Part shown: piece after piece, positions 52,523 through 63,008 of the stretch
How the letters are laid out: the number at the start of each line of letters is the position of its first letter
Position numbering within the stretch: the first letter of the stretch is position 1
Assembly (NCBI GenBank): GCA_903895995.1
Contig: CAITVX010000020.1
Span: forward strand, 1-64,000
DNA from: an uncultured Actinomycetes bacterium
Lineage (GTDB): Bacteria; Actinomycetota; Actinomycetes; Nanopelagicales; Nanopelagicaceae
Reading direction: 5' to 3'
DNA length: 64,000 nt
Program-made: the position numbers and the translations under genes
Notes under the pieces: model-generated
The model's database searches: none
Told to the model about the DNA's origin: nothing
What the model saw: only the letters and a program-made list of their open reading frames with translations

Positions 52523-53716
52523 TCAACCCTTTACAGCGTTCGCGAGAGCTGCAGCACGATCTGTACGCTCCCATGTGAACTCAGGAAGTTCGCGACCGAA
52601 ATGACCGTACGAAGAGGTCAGCGAATAGATTGGGCGGAGCAGATCAAGATCACGGATGATCGCTGCTGGACGTAGATCAAAGACTGACTCGATCGCTGCT
52701 TCAATCTGCAAGACAGCGATCTTCTCAGTGCCGAAACACTCGACAAAGAGTCCTACAGGCTGTGCCTTACCGATTGCATAAGCTACTTGAACTTCACAGC
52801 GATCAGCTAAACCAGAGGCGACAACATTCTTAGCAACCCAACGCATGGCATAAGCCGCTGAACGGTCAACCTTCGAAGGGTCCTTACCGGAGAAAGCACC
52901 ACCGCCATGACGAGCCATGCCGCCGTAGGTATCAACAATAATCTTTCGACCAGTAAGCCCTGCATCACCCATTGGGCCACCAATAACGAAGCGACCGGTT
53001 GGATTAATCAGAGTGCGAACACTTGAAATATCGATTCCTAAATCTGCGATCACTGGATCAATCACATATTTCTTGACTTCAGGAGCCAACTGCTTATCGA
53101 TATCAATATCTGCAGCGTGCTGAGAGCTCACAACAACTGTGTTCAGAGCTATTGCTCGATCTTGATCGTATTCAATAGTTACTTGAGTCTTACCATCCGG
53201 GCGAAGGTAGGCGAGTTTTCCAGATTTGCGTACTTCTGATAGTTTCAATGAGAGCTTGTGTGCCAAAGCGATGGGAAGCGGCATTAATTCTGGTGTATCA
53301 GTACAGGCGTATCCGAACATGAGACCTTGATCCCCAGCGCCTTGAAGATCTAGTGGATCAACCGAAGACGTAACTCGCTTCTCAAAAGCTGAGTCGACTC
53401 CCTGTGCAATATCCTGGGATTGTTGACCAATCGAGAGTGAAACTCCACACGAGTTTCCATCAAACCCTTTATCAGATGAGTCGTAACCGATAGCTAAAAC
53501 TTTATCTCTCACGATCGACATTACATCGGCGTAACCATTTGTGGTTACCTCACCAGCGACATGTACCTGACCAGTAGTGATGAGCGTTTCAACTGCGACT
53601 CGTGATTTTGAATCTTGGCTCAAAAGTGAGTCAAGGATCGCATCAGAAATCTGATCTGCCATCTTATCTGGATGGCCCTCTGTCACAGATTCTGAAGTGA
53701 ATAGGCGTTTAGTCAT
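52523..53716 (-). CDS. metK: S-adenosylmethionine synthetase
   Basis: Makes SAM from methionine and ATP. The 397-aa protein has [21 protein letters not shown] in its N-terminus (seen as [13 protein letters not shown]), the [12 protein letters not shown] hexapeptide region and the P-loop-like [20 protein letters not shown] segment. All are intact. The start overlaps the coaBC end by eight bases, but a TAAGTT element at exact leaderless spacing lies inside coaBC, suggesting an extra promoter. No SAM riboswitch is present. Confidence 0.97.
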   Translation of the reverse strand: MTKRLFTSESVTEGHPDKMADQISDAILDSLLSQDSKSRVAVETLITTGQVHVAGEVTTNGYADVMSIVRDKVLAIGYDSSDKGFDGNSCGVSLSIGQQSQDIAQGVDSAFEKRVTSSVDPLDLQGAGDQGLMFGYACTDTPELMPLPIALAHKLSLKLSEVRKSGKLAYLRPDGKTQVTIEYDQDRAIALNTVVVSSQHAADIDIDKQLAPEVKKYVIDPVIADLGIDISSVRTLINPTGRFVIGGPMGDAGLTGRKIIVDTYGGMARHGGGAFSGKDPSKVDRSAAYAMRWVAKNVVASGLADRCEVQVAYAIGKAQPVGLFVECFGTEKIAVLQIEAAIESVFDLRPAAIIRDLDLLRPIYSLTSSYGHFGRELPEFTWERTDRAAALANAVKG

Positions 53717-54908
53717 TGGGCAAACTTAACTTATGAAAGGCCAAATCGAGAAGTTTGTGGGCCAGTGTCACTTTAGAGATATCGCTTACACTCTCTATGA
53801 CCACACCATCATCGATAATTGAGCCCGTGGTCATCTCCTTGCCGAATATAGCGCCCCCTGAAACATCATTGACATAGAGGAGATCTACATTCTTTGCAGA
53901 GTACTTATCTTGCGCCTTAGCTAAGCCATCTGAGCCTGTCTGTGCAGCGAAACCAACGAGAATCTTATTGGCCTTCATCTGACCAAGTGCTTTAAGAATA
54001 TCCACCGTAGGTTCCAGTGAGATCTCTGAATAGCTTGCCTTCTCAAGTTTCTCTCCGGAAACTTGCAACACCTTCGCATCTGCAACAGCAGCGCTCATGA
54101 TCACGATATTTGTGGATGGAAAGGCCTTCATCACTTCTGCATGCATCTCATCTGCAGTCTTCACATGAATGGTCTCAACGCCTTCGATAGACGGTTCGAC
54201 GGAATTTGCCGCTATCAATGTGACTATTGCCCCACGCATTGCTGCGGCGTATGCCACTGCATAACCTTGCTTTCCTGATGAGTGATTACCAATAAAGCGA
54301 ACTGGATCAATCGGTTCTTGCGTACCTCCGGCGGTAACAAGGACTTTGATACCCATGAGATCAGCCTTTGAATCAAGAGTGAGATTAAGGGCATCGATGA
54401 TCTTTGCTGAATCAGGGTAACGACCTACTCCGGTATCTGATCCGGTCATTCGACCTTCATCAGGGGCAACTACTACTACTCCCCTGGATCGCAAGAGTTC
54501 TACATTCGCTTGCGTTGCAGGATTGAGCCACATCTCTGTATGCATGGCTGGTACAAGTATGATTGGTGCTGTGGATGCAATCACGACGTTTGTTAAAAGA
54601 TCATCAGCTCGTCCTGCCGCAAGTCTTGCAAGTAGGTCAGCAGTTGTTGGAGCGATAACGATTGCATCAGCTTTCTTAGCGAGTTCGATATGAGGAACGC
54701 TATGAACTTCACTCCACAGGTCATCATGAACCGGTCTACCCGAGAGTGCTGCCCACGTTGCATTCCCAATAAAATTCTGTGCTGAGCGGGTAGGAATTAC
54801 AGTCACTAAGAAGCCATGGTCTTGGAGGCGGCGGATCAGATCTGCACTCTTATAAGCAGAAATTCCCCCGCCGACACCGAGGATAACTTCTCGGCCGCGA
54901 GGGAACAT
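53709..54908 (-). CDS. coaBC: Bifunctional CoaBC (Dfp): phosphopantothenoylcysteine synthetase/decarboxylase
   Basis: Two steps of coenzyme A synthesis. The 399-aa protein joins CoaC (FMN decarboxylase; [18 protein letters not shown], active-site His73 in [30 protein letters not shown]) to CoaB (CTP-dependent ligase; [29 protein letters not shown], ending in the [11 protein letters not shown] and FAAQTG region). Length is normal. It follows rpoZ by 27 bases as in mycobacteria (rpoZ-dfp-metK). Confidence 0.96.
   Translation of the reverse strand: MFPRGREVILGVGGGISAYKSADLIRRLQDHGFLVTVIPTRSAQNFIGNATWAALSGRPVHDDLWSEVHSVPHIELAKKADAIVIAPTTADLLARLAAGRADDLLTNVVIASTAPIILVPAMHTEMWLNPATQANVELLRSRGVVVVAPDEGRMTGSDTGVGRYPDSAKIIDALNLTLDSKADLMGIKVLVTAGGTQEPIDPVRFIGNHSSGKQGYAVAYAAAMRGAIVTLIAANSVEPSIEGVETIHVKTADEMHAEVMKAFPSTNIVIMSAAVADAKVLQVSGEKLEKASYSEISLEPTVDILKALGQMKANKILVGFAAQTGSDGLAKAQDKYSAKNVDLLYVNDVSGGAIFGKEMTTGSIIDDGVVIESVSDISKVTLAHKLLDLAFHKLSLPND
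53717..53728 (-). promoter_or_regulatory. Internal leaderless-type promoter of metK
   Basis: On the minus strand TAAGTT (53728-53723) is followed by TGCCCA and ATG 53716. It lies within the last codons of coaBC and could supply metK transcripts apart from the upstream operon. Confidence 0.45.
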
Positions 54909-54935
54909 CTCTAAAATCTTTGAGAGAGCTACGGA

Positions 54936-55217
54936 TTAAGCGGTAGCTTCTGGAGCCTTAGGCTCGAGGTTTTCGATAGTTAAAAGTCCTTCGTTGATCT
55001 CGCGAAGTGCGATTGACAATGGCTTCTCGTGAACATATGTCTCAACAAGCGGGCCAACGTATTCAAGGAGGCCTTCACCTAGCTGTGAGTAATAAGCATT
55101 GATCTGACGTGCACGCTTAGCTGCATAGAGAACGAGGCTATATTTTGAACCAGCCTTATCCAGGAGTTCATCGATAGGTGGGTTTGTGATTCCATCCATA
55201 TTCGAGATTGAGCTCAT
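54936..55217 (-). CDS. rpoZ: RNA polymerase omega subunit
   Basis: The small RNA polymerase subunit that helps beta' assembly. The 93-aa protein has [31 protein letters not shown] (seen as [16 protein letters not shown] and [10 protein letters not shown]), the core omega motif, and the conserved [15 protein letters not shown] in its second half. A strong AAAGAGG ribosome binding site precedes ATG 55217 by six bases. It sits between gmk and coaBC, the usual actinobacterial order. Confidence 0.95.
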   Translation of the reverse strand: MSSISNMDGITNPPIDELLDKAGSKYSLVLYAAKRARQINAYYSQLGEGLLEYVGPLVETYVHEKPLSIALREINEGLLTIENLEPKAPEATA

Positions 55218-55269
55218 CTGTGCCTCTTTCTTAATAATCTAACGAAGATCGAGTAACCCAGAATGTGGG

Positions 55270-56151
55270 TCACACTTGGTGCGAAGTCGCCAAGGATACC
55301 AGTTCTTCAATCAAGGGGCCGACCTCGTGATTTACGAGGATATGGTCGAATTCGCTCGCAGCGGCCATCTCGATCTGCGCCAAGGCTAAGCGAGCAGCTT
55401 GGCGATCTGGTGAATCAGTCCCTCTGCCAGTAAGCCTCACTTTCAGCTCCTCCCAGGACGGTGGTGCAATAAAGACAAGGATTGCCTGCGGATCAACTGC
55501 ACGTACTTGACGCGCTCCTTCGATCTCAATTTCTAGAAGCACATTCTTCCCGAGATCTAACCAATGTTCGATCGGTTCCTTGGGTGTGCCATACCGAGAA
55601 CCCGCGAACTCTGCCCATTCAAGGAATTGCGATCCCGCAATCATCTGGTCAAATTTTGTATCATTGTAAAAGTAATAATCGACTCCTTCTCGCTCACCTG
55701 GCCTTGGATCTCTCGTGGTAGCTGAGATCGATATCCAAAATCGAGGATCATTACGCAATTCGCGAGTGATTGTGCTCTTGCCGACTCCACCCGGACCAGA
55801 CATCACAATCAGGATTCCACGCTTAGGGTCAACCTTCGACATTGCGAGTTCTCCTCTCAACTGTGAAATCTGAATCCTGCCAAGTCCCGCAACTCGCCTT
55901 GTTGGTGAAATCTTTGCGCGTTCCATAATCGCTGCGGCTCGTAGTTTACCGACTCCTGGAACAGACTCTAGCAACTCACGCACTCGCATTTTTTGTAGCG
56001 CAGTTTCGGCCGAATTGATCACATCAAAGATACTTACTTCTGAGCTGCGCAACTTCTCTTTGATGAGCGCCCGCGCGCGGCGAGCTGCAGTTGCGGCAGC
56101 CATCGCAGCCGCTCGTTCCTCTGGTGATAATTTAGGCGGAAGTGGCGTCAT
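55270..56151 (-). CDS. gmk: Fusion of mIHF (actinobacterial integration host factor) and guanylate kinase
   Basis: A 293-aa protein of two normally separate products. Residues about 1-101 are a complete mIHF: the ERAAAMAAATAARRARALIKE helix, then VRELLESVPGVGKLRAAAIMER and KISPTRRVAGLG, the DNA-binding helix-two-turn-helix. Residues 104-293 are Gmk: P-loop SGPGGVGKSTITREL (118-132), SISATTRDPRPGEREGVDYYF and EWAEFAGSRYGTP. The two are in one frame with no stop between. ATG 56151 is chosen as start (AAGAGA upstream; earlier in-frame ATG 56193 adds non-mIHF residues). ATG 55842 (Met104) has a strong internal ribosome binding site, so free Gmk of 190 aa may also be made. Confidence 0.92.
   Translation of the reverse strand: MTPLPPKLSPEERAAAMAAATAARRARALIKEKLRSSEVSIFDVINSAETALQKMRVRELLESVPGVGKLRAAAIMERAKISPTRRVAGLGRIQISQLRGELAMSKVDPKRGILIVMSGPGGVGKSTITRELRNDPRFWISISATTRDPRPGEREGVDYYFYNDTKFDQMIAGSQFLEWAEFAGSRYGTPKEPIEHWLDLGKNVLLEIEIEGARQVRAVDPQAILVFIAPPSWEELKVRLTGRGTDSPDRQAARLALAQIEMAAASEFDHILVNHEVGPLIEELVSLATSHQV
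55840..55857 (-). promoter_or_regulatory. Internal ribosome binding site and start for free Gmk
   Basis: On the minus strand AGAGGAG (55857-55851) lies eight bases before the in-frame ATG at 55842-55840, inside the mIHF-Gmk junction. Translation from here would give a normal 190-aa guanylate kinase. It may be the relic of the ancestral separate gmk start, or still in use. Confidence 0.55.
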
Positions 56152-56830
56152 CGAGAATCTCTTGAGCTTTATCTCGCATAGCTGGCAAGCCATCTTTAAA
56201 AAGTGAAGTGATCGGGCGCCCGATCACCAAATATGTAGATCCTGCTGCGATCGCATCACGGGGAGTCATTACTCTCGTTTGATCTCCAGCATCAGAGCCT
56301 GCAGGGCGAACTCCAGGGGTGATGATCGCAGGAGCCTTGCCAACTCGATCACGAATGGCTGCCACCTCAAGTGGTGAAGATACGATTGCGCGCGCGCCAG
56401 CATCGACGGAGATCTGAGCAAGGTTTACAGCTGATAAGAGCGGGGATTGCGCATAGCCAATCTCCTTTAACTCCATCGCAGAGAGTGACGTCAAAATTGT
56501 TACCGCAGTAATGGCAATATCTGGAACAGCCTCAACAGCTGCCTTTACCATTGTTGGTCCACCTGAAGCATGCACGGTAAGGAATTTAGGTTTTATCTCG
56601 CTAATCGAGTGAGCCGCCTTTGCGACAGTATTGGGAATGTCGTGAAGCTTCAGATCTAAGAATAGATCAAAATCCCCTGCGCTTCGAAGTTGAGCGATTC
56701 CCGCAGCGCCGAAGGCGAGGAAGAACTCTAGGCCAGCCTTATATGTTTTAATCGAACCATTCGTAGCTTCGATCCATGAACAAGCAGTATCCACATTATC
56801 GGTATCTAAGGCGAGAATTAATGGGTTCAT
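56132..56830 (-). CDS. pyrF: Orotidine 5'-phosphate decarboxylase
   Basis: Last step of UMP synthesis. The 232-aa TIM barrel has LALDTDNVDTACSWI at the start, the catalytic LFLDLKLHDIPNTVAKA with the Lys-x-x-Asp charge network, LTVHASGGPTMVKAA and the phosphate-binding VTPGVRPAGSDAGDQTRV and YLVIGRPITS. It overlaps pyrD by four bases and the mIHF-Gmk gene by 20, so expression is coupled across the operon. Confidence 0.95.
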   Translation of the reverse strand: MNPLILALDTDNVDTACSWIEATNGSIKTYKAGLEFFLAFGAAGIAQLRSAGDFDLFLDLKLHDIPNTVAKAAHSISEIKPKFLTVHASGGPTMVKAAVEAVPDIAITAVTILTSLSAMELKEIGYAQSPLLSAVNLAQISVDAGARAIVSSPLEVAAIRDRVGKAPAIITPGVRPAGSDAGDQTRVMTPRDAIAAGSTYLVIGRPITSLFKDGLPAMRDKAQEILDDATSA

Positions 56831-57762
56831 GCTTGAACCTCTCTGTGAGCGAAACCAATAGCATCCGACAATGAATCGAAGCCGCGCTCCTGCAAGATAG
56901 CCGAGAGCTCATCACGCACTTTGATGACCGCCGTTGGATTTCCAAAAGTAGCGGTGCCGATAGATACAGCACTCGCACCAGCAAGGATAAATTCGAATGC
57001 ATCACGGCCATTGGTAATCCCACCCATTCCAAGAATCGGTAGCTGTGGAAGGGCAGCCCGAACTTGATAGACCGCTCTTACCGCCACAGGGCGAATGGCT
57101 GGACCACTTAAACCACCAGTCTTTTGTGCCAGTTTAGGAAGCATAAGATTTGTATCAATAACCATTCCGAGCAAGGTGTTAATGAGTGCAACTCCATCTG
57201 CACCCGCATTCGATACTTCTCGTGCGATCCCAAGAATATCGGTGACATCTGGTGAGAGCTTCGCAATAATCGGTAGCTCTCCTCCAATATTGCGACGTAC
57301 CGCTTCGATCGCCGCGCGAGCTGTCTCTGGATGACACGAGAAGACCATGCCACGATTCTCGACATTGGGACATGAGATATTTACTTCAAGGCCAACTACC
57401 CCCGGTAAATTGCGCATTCTGCGTGCAAGAACTGCATAATCTTCAACAGTTTCCCCCGCGATGCTAACGATTGTTCGCGCCCCATTTGCAGCAAGCCACG
57501 GAATATCATTTTCAAGGAAGTAATCAACTCCTGGACCCTGTAGGCCAATGGAATTTAACATTCCGCTAGGAGTCTCTGCCATTCGTGGGGTAGCACGTCC
57601 GCTACGAGGCTTAATCATGATCGATTTTGTAACGACCGCTCCAATTTCAGAAAGCTTGAAGAATTGTGAAAGTTCTTTGCCTGATCCTGCACAGCCGCTG
57701 GCAGTCAGAATTGGATTCGGAAGTTTCGCTCCCGCCAGATCTGCAGCAAATGAAAATGTCAT
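56827..57762 (-). CDS. pyrD: Dihydroorotate dehydrogenase, class 1B catalytic subunit
   Basis: Oxidises dihydroorotate to orotate. The 311-aa FMN protein has NPILTASGCAGSGKEL, the VEVNISCPNVENRG segment with the active-site Cys, and FMN-phosphate-binding GMGGITNGRDAFEFILAGASAVSIGTA (seen as GMGGITNGRDA and GASAVSIGTA). The Cys base and the adjacent pyrK identify the NAD-linked class 1B type rather than the quinone-linked class 2. It overlaps pyrF and pyrK by four bases each. Confidence 0.94.
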   Translation of the reverse strand: MTFSFAADLAGAKLPNPILTASGCAGSGKELSQFFKLSEIGAVVTKSIMIKPRSGRATPRMAETPSGMLNSIGLQGPGVDYFLENDIPWLAANGARTIVSIAGETVEDYAVLARRMRNLPGVVGLEVNISCPNVENRGMVFSCHPETARAAIEAVRRNIGGELPIIAKLSPDVTDILGIAREVSNAGADGVALINTLLGMVIDTNLMLPKLAQKTGGLSGPAIRPVAVRAVYQVRAALPQLPILGMGGITNGRDAFEFILAGASAVSIGTATFGNPTAVIKVRDELSAILQERGFDSLSDAIGFAHREVQA

Positions 57763-58607
57763 GCTCCGAAAGTCCCTTCGGGGATCTTTCGTTTGCTATC
57801 CCACACCACGCGAGATCCATCCATAACCGGACCATCGATACATGATCGAAGCATCCGCGTGACGCCATCATCTCCCGTCACTGGAAGCACGCAGGTCATG
57901 CAGACCCCAATGCCGCAGGCCATCGCTTCTTCAACTGCACACTGATGCATGATCTGATATCGATCAGTTACAGCAGTAATGGCTTGTAACATTCCCATTG
58001 GGCCACACGAATAGACAATCTCAATCTCATTCTCTTCAATCAACTTCGGCAGAACATCAGTGATCTGACCCGCAATCCCAGCAGTACCGTCATCGGTCGT
58101 CAGCGTCAGGCTTGAAACTGAACGTTTGCCTTCAAGAGGAGCGTAAATCTTTGCCGCAGTACTTGCACCTAAGACCATATCGACGCGGCAGCCACGGCTC
58201 TTGAGTAATTCAGCGAGACCAAAGAGAGGTGCGCTTCCATAGCCACCGCCAACTAAGAGCGCTCGAACTGGCTCGGTAGGAATACCAAAGTGCGTCCCAA
58301 GTGGAAGGACCATATCGACAACATCATGAGCCTCAAGAGAGGTTAGCCAACGACTTCCTTGACCCTGTGGGGCGACAACGAGTTCGACTAATCCGCCATT
58401 GACTCCGCGCTCTGTCGATCTATAAATTGCGAAGGCTCGTCTGAGAACCATCGAAGAAGATTCTCCCCCAACAGAGATTGCAACGAAGTTGCCTGGTTTG
58501 GCTTGTGACGCAATATCTCCAACAGAGAAGACCATATGGTGATAGGACCCAACACGCTTATTGCTGATCAACTCCGCATTGATTTGGGCTGCACGAGTAC
58601 TAATCAT
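57759..58607 (-). CDS. pyrK: Dihydroorotate dehydrogenase electron transfer subunit PyrK
   Basis: The FAD and 2Fe-2S subunit that passes electrons from PyrD to NAD+. The 282-aa protein has the FAD-binding region ([13 protein letters not shown]), a NAD-binding part ([31 protein letters not shown]) and the Cys cluster at the C-terminus: [18 protein letters not shown] and a later [11 protein letters not shown], four Cys in the expected spacing. It overlaps carB by four bases. Confidence 0.94.
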   Translation of the reverse strand: MISTRAAQINAELISNKRVGSYHHMVFSVGDIASQAKPGNFVAISVGGESSSMVLRRAFAIYRSTERGVNGGLVELVVAPQGQGSRWLTSLEAHDVVDMVLPLGTHFGIPTEPVRALLVGGGYGSAPLFGLAELLKSRGCRVDMVLGASTAAKIYAPLEGKRSVSSLTLTTDDGTAGIAGQITDVLPKLIEENEIEIVYSCGPMGMLQAITAVTDRYQIMHQCAVEEAMACGIGVCMTCVLPVTGDDGVTRMLRSCIDGPVMDGSRVVWDSKRKIPEGTFGA

Positions 58608-61600
58608 TTAACCGACCCTTCGCGCTGCCATTCTTGCAACGACTCAATCTCAAACTCATGGCTTTGCATCTCGCGGATTCCTTCGACTGCAGCTTTGAAG
58701 CCAGCAATGGTTGTGATGATAGGAATTGACCGTTGCACCGCAGCTGTTCTGATGAGCCACCCATCATGTCGGGTTCCGCGCCCAAGAGGTGTATTAATCA
58801 CGAGATCAACCGTAGATGAAGTAATAATATCTACTGCAGATAAACCATCACCGATGAGATCTGAATTCTTCCTGACTAGCTTCGATTCAACACCATGGAG
58901 GGCGAGAAAATCATGTGTGCCAGTGGTGGTGAAGATTGTGAATCCGAGCTTTGCGAGAGATTTCGCAGGTTCGAGAGCATCTGATTTATCTCGATCCGAG
59001 AGTGAGATAAAGACGGAGCCAGACATCGGTAATGGCCCAAAAGCTGCAACTTGGCTCTTGGCATATGCCTCTCCAAAGGTCGCCGCGATTCCCATAACCT
59101 CTCCGGTAGAACGCATCTCAGGCCCAAGAACAGAGTCGACGCCTACTCCATCTATACGGCGGAATCTATTCCACGGAAGCACTGCTTCTTTAACAGAGAT
59201 TCCATTGGCCACTCCATCCCCCGCTGAAGGAAGAATTCCCTGTACTCGAAGATCTGAAATTGTTAACCCTGTCGAGATAAGTGCTGCAGCTTTTGCCAGT
59301 GCATTTCCTGTTGCCTTGCTGACAAAGGGCACAGTGCGAGAAGCACGTGGATTCGCTTCGATCACATAAAGAGTTCCGTCGGTAGTGATCGCAAATTGAA
59401 TATTGATCAGCCCTCGAACACCAACATTTGAGGCTATCTTGAAGGTCGCATCTCTAATCTCTGCAATCTTCTCTGCCTTGAGGGTGAAGCTAGGGAGCAC
59501 ACAGGCTGAGTCACCAGAGTGAATACCAGCTTCTTCAATATGCTCCATTACTCCAGCTAAGAAGAGTTCATCACCATCAAAGAGTGCATCTACATCGATC
59601 TCGATCGCATCATCGAGGAATCGATCAATCAGAACTGGATGGTTAGGAGTTATATCAGTCGCCTGCTTAATGAACCCCTCAAGTGATTCATCATCATAAA
59701 CAATCTCCATGCCTCGGCCGCCAAGGACGAAGGATGGTCGGACTAAAACTGGATAGACAATCTCATGAGCAATCTTCTTCGCCTCATCGAAAGAGTGGGC
59801 CATGCCAAACTTAGGAGCCTTCAATTGACTCTTCTCTAGGATCGCACCAAATTCCCCGCGGTCTTCAGCGAGATCGATCGCATGTGGAGAAGTTCCAAGA
59901 ATCGTAACGCCAGCCTCCATCAACCCACGTGCTAGGCCAAGCGGTGTCTGCCCGCCAAGCTGAGCGATAACACCAAGCACAGGGCCAGCCTGCATCTCTG
60001 CGTGAATTACTTCCAAGACATCTTCAAGGGTGAGGGGTTCGAAATAGAGGCGATCAGATGTGTCATAGTCGGTAGAGACTGTCTCAGGATTGCAATTTAT
60101 CATGATGGTTTCATAGCCAGCCTCGCGAAGTGCGAATGCAGCATGAACACAGGAGTAATCAAATTCAACACCTTGGCCGATACGGTTGGGACCGCTTCCT
60201 AATATGAAGACAGCTGGTTTAGTTCTTGGACGAACTTCGCTCTCTAAATCATAAGATGAATAATGGTAGGGAGTATGCGCGACGAACTCTGCAGCGCAGG
60301 TATCCACTGTTTTGTAGACTGGCCGCACGCCAACTCTCTCGCGTGTGAGCCGGATTTCTGCTTCAGAGGTGGATCGTAATTGTGCTAACTGGGAATCTGA
60401 GAATCCAAGCCCCTTCGCTTGTCGTAAGAGGACCTCATTGAAGTCACTAGCCTCTTTCACCTGCGTAGCCATCTGATTGATTAATTCAATCTGAGCGAGG
60501 AACCAAGGATCAATCTTTGTGATCGCAAAAACCTCTTCGACAGTTGCGCCCATTGCCATCACATGTTGGACTTGTTGGAGTCGATACTCTGTAGGAGTTC
60601 CAATCTGCGCAAGGAGATCTTCACGCATGGCTGGATCAAAGTCCCACGAGAAACTCATACCGCGTTTCTCAACTGATCTCAAAGCTTTCTGGAGAGCCTC
60701 TGGGAAGCTGCGACCGATCGCCATCGCCTCACCAACAGATTTCATCGTGGTAGTAAGACGCGCATCTGCCTCTGGGAATTTCTCAAAGGCGAATCGAGGA
60801 ACTTTTACAACGATGTAATCAAGCGTTGGTTCAAAAGAGGCCGGCGTTGATTTCGTAATATCGTTTTGGATTTCATCGAGGGTATATCCAATGGCTAGTT
60901 TTGTAGCGATCTTCGCGATAGGAAATCCCGTCGCCTTAGATGCGAGGGCCGATGAACGTGAAACACGTGGATTCATCTCAATAACGATGATTCGTCCATC
61001 ACGTGGATTTACTGCAAATTGGATATTACAACCACCAGTAGCCACTCCCACTTCTCGGATGATCTCAATCGAAAGGTCACGCAATCTCTGATATTCAACA
61101 TCGGTGAGGGTCAGAGCGGGAGCAACAGTGATTGAGTCACCAGTATGCACTCCCATAGGGTCAACATTTTCGATGCTACAGACAATGACGACATTATCTT
61201 TGTGGTCACGCATGACCTCTAGTTCATACTCTTTCCAGCCAATAATTGATTCCTCGAGGAGAACTTCAGTCGTTGGGCTATGGCGTAGGCCGGCTCCAGC
61301 GATCAGTTCTAGTTCTGATTGGTTGTAAGCGATTCCAGAACCAAGTCCACCCATCGTGAAGGAGGGACGAACTACGACAGGATATTTCAGATCCCCCACC
61401 GCAGCTAAACATTCCTGCATTGTGTGGCAGATAAAAGAACGTGCCGACTCTCCCCCAACTTTGGCAACTATGCCTTTAAAGGTCTCGCGATCTTCTCCAC
61501 GTCTGATCGCATCAATATTGGCTCCAATGAGTTTGGTTCCAAATTTTTCAAAGGAGTTACGTTCATGAAGAGCCATCGCCGCATTGAGAGCAGTCTGACC

Positions 61601-61873
61601 TCCTAGAGTTGCAAGGACTGCATCGGGGCGTTCTTTCGCCATGATCTTCTCAATAATTTCAGGCGTAATTGGTTCAATATAGGTTGCATCTGCGAATTCT
61701 GGATCGGTCATGATGGTTGCTGGATTAGAGTTAATCAAGATAACTCGGATACCTTCTTCAAGAAGAACTCTGCATGCTTGAGTACCTGAGTAATCAAATT
61801 CGCAGGCCTGTCCGATAACGATAGGGCCAGAGCCAATAACGAGAACGCTCTTGATTGATTCATCTCTAGGCAT
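58604..61873 (-). CDS. carB: Carbamoyl-phosphate synthase large subunit
   Basis: Makes carbamoyl phosphate for pyrimidines and arginine from bicarbonate, ammonia from CarA and two ATP. The 1089-aa protein has the duplicated synthetase halves: the first starts [22 protein letters not shown] with [20 protein letters not shown], the second [22 protein letters not shown], plus a C-terminal MGS-like allosteric domain ([15 protein letters not shown] onwards). Length is typical. It overlaps carA by eight bases and pyrK by four. Confidence 0.97.
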   Translation of the reverse strand: MPRDESIKSVLVIGSGPIVIGQACEFDYSGTQACRVLLEEGIRVILINSNPATIMTDPEFADATYIEPITPEIIEKIMAKERPDAVLATLGGQTALNAAMALHERNSFEKFGTKLIGANIDAIRRGEDRETFKGIVAKVGGESARSFICHTMQECLAAVGDLKYPVVVRPSFTMGGLGSGIAYNQSELELIAGAGLRHSPTTEVLLEESIIGWKEYELEVMRDHKDNVVIVCSIENVDPMGVHTGDSITVAPALTLTDVEYQRLRDLSIEIIREVGVATGGCNIQFAVNPRDGRIIVIEMNPRVSRSSALASKATGFPIAKIATKLAIGYTLDEIQNDITKSTPASFEPTLDYIVVKVPRFAFEKFPEADARLTTTMKSVGEAMAIGRSFPEALQKALRSVEKRGMSFSWDFDPAMREDLLAQIGTPTEYRLQQVQHVMAMGATVEEVFAITKIDPWFLAQIELINQMATQVKEASDFNEVLLRQAKGLGFSDSQLAQLRSTSEAEIRLTRERVGVRPVYKTVDTCAAEFVAHTPYHYSSYDLESEVRPRTKPAVFILGSGPNRIGQGVEFDYSCVHAAFALREAGYETIMINCNPETVSTDYDTSDRLYFEPLTLEDVLEVIHAEMQAGPVLGVIAQLGGQTPLGLARGLMEAGVTILGTSPHAIDLAEDRGEFGAILEKSQLKAPKFGMAHSFDEAKKIAHEIVYPVLVRPSFVLGGRGMEIVYDDESLEGFIKQATDITPNHPVLIDRFLDDAIEIDVDALFDGDELFLAGVMEHIEEAGIHSGDSACVLPSFTLKAEKIAEIRDATFKIASNVGVRGLINIQFAITTDGTLYVIEANPRASRTVPFVSKATGNALAKAAALISTGLTISDLRVQGILPSAGDGVANGISVKEAVLPWNRFRRIDGVGVDSVLGPEMRSTGEVMGIAATFGEAYAKSQVAAFGPLPMSGSVFISLSDRDKSDALEPAKSLAKLGFTIFTTTGTHDFLALHGVESKLVRKNSDLIGDGLSAVDIITSSTVDLVINTPLGRGTRHDGWLIRTAAVQRSIPIITTIAGFKAAVEGIREMQSHEFEIESLQEWQREGSVK

Positions 61874-63008
61874 GTGAAGCGGCCACCTTAAATTTGCTCA
61901 TGAGTTCTACAAAATGATCGAAGAGATAGGCGGCATCATGCGGCCCTGCAGCTGATTCAGGATGATATTGAACGCTAAATGCAGGCCGCTCCAAGAGTTC
62001 AAGACCCTCGACAACATTGTCATTGAGACAGATATGGCTCACATGCCCCGCCCCAAAGACGGTGGTGAAGTTGGAACCTAACGGAGCATCTACTGCAAAG
62101 CCATGGTTGTGTGCAGTTATCTCTACAGTTCCACTCTGTAGATTCTTCACCGGTTGATTGATTCCGCGATGACCGAATGGGAGTTTGTACGTATTGAATC
62201 CGAATGCGCGGCCAAGAATTTGATGGCCGAAACAGATACCGAAGACCGGTTTAGATTCCACAAGGAATTCTCGAACGAGCGCAACCATCTCATCCATTGT
62301 TGCGGGATCACCGGGGCCATTTGAAAGAAAGACTCCATCTGGTGAAATTGCTGAGATCTCATCGTATGTGGCAGACATTGGGAAGACGTGTACTTCGATC
62401 CCACGCTCTGACATATGTCGCGGCGTTGCAGACTTGATCCCAAGGTCAATCGCGGCAACTGTAAATTTCTTCTCAACACCAGGAGGTGGGCTCACAACAT
62501 ACTTCTTCTCTGTTGTTACATCCGCCGAAAGGAATGCTCCGGACATGGTTGGTACTTGGCGTACGCGGATGACCATCTCTTCACGAGTGAGTTCTGCTCC
62601 TGAAAAGATTCCCACCCTCATCGATCCACGATCTCGTAGATGACGAGTAATTGCACGAGTATCAACCCCTTGAATTCCAACAACACCTGCATCGATCAGT
62701 GCATCTTCAAGTGAGATTTCAGAACGCCAATTAGAAGTTCTTGGCGATGGATTACGCACCACAAAACCTGAGACCCAGATCTTTGAAGACTCCATATCCT
62801 GAGTATTCATCCCTGTATTTCCAATGTGGGGTGCGGTCATCACAACAATCTGGCGGTGATAACTTGGATCGGTAAGCGTCTCTTGGTATCCAGTCATGCC
62901 GGTAGAGAAGACAGCTTCTCCGAAGGTCTCACCTTCACACGCCCATGAAGATCCTTCAAAGATTGCACCATCATCGAGGACAAGAAAGGCTTTAACCATT
63001 CGAGACAT
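61866..63008 (-). CDS. carA: Carbamoyl-phosphate synthase small subunit
   Basis: The glutaminase subunit that feeds ammonia to CarB. The 380-aa protein has an N-terminal CarA-specific domain ([35 protein letters not shown]) and a class I amidotransferase domain with [13 protein letters not shown], the nucleophile in [14 protein letters not shown] and the His-Glu in [16 protein letters not shown] 63008 is the start with a purine-rich run close by; ATG 62999 is an alternative. It overlaps the pyrC end by 17 bases. Confidence 0.97.
   Translation of the reverse strand: MSRMVKAFLVLDDGAIFEGSSWACEGETFGEAVFSTGMTGYQETLTDPSYHRQIVVMTAPHIGNTGMNTQDMESSKIWVSGFVVRNPSPRTSNWRSEISLEDALIDAGVVGIQGVDTRAITRHLRDRGSMRVGIFSGAELTREEMVIRVRQVPTMSGAFLSADVTTEKKYVVSPPPGVEKKFTVAAIDLGIKSATPRHMSERGIEVHVFPMSATYDEISAISPDGVFLSNGPGDPATMDEMVALVREFLVESKPVFGICFGHQILGRAFGFNTYKLPFGHRGINQPVKNLQSGTVEITAHNHGFAVDAPLGSNFTTVFGAGHVSHICLNDNVVEGLELLERPAFSVQYHPESAAGPHDAAYLFDHFVELMSKFKVAASHA

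Noticed and set aside
53700-53760. SAM riboswitch upstream of metK
   Set aside because: metK overlaps coaBC, leaving no room for a leader RNA.
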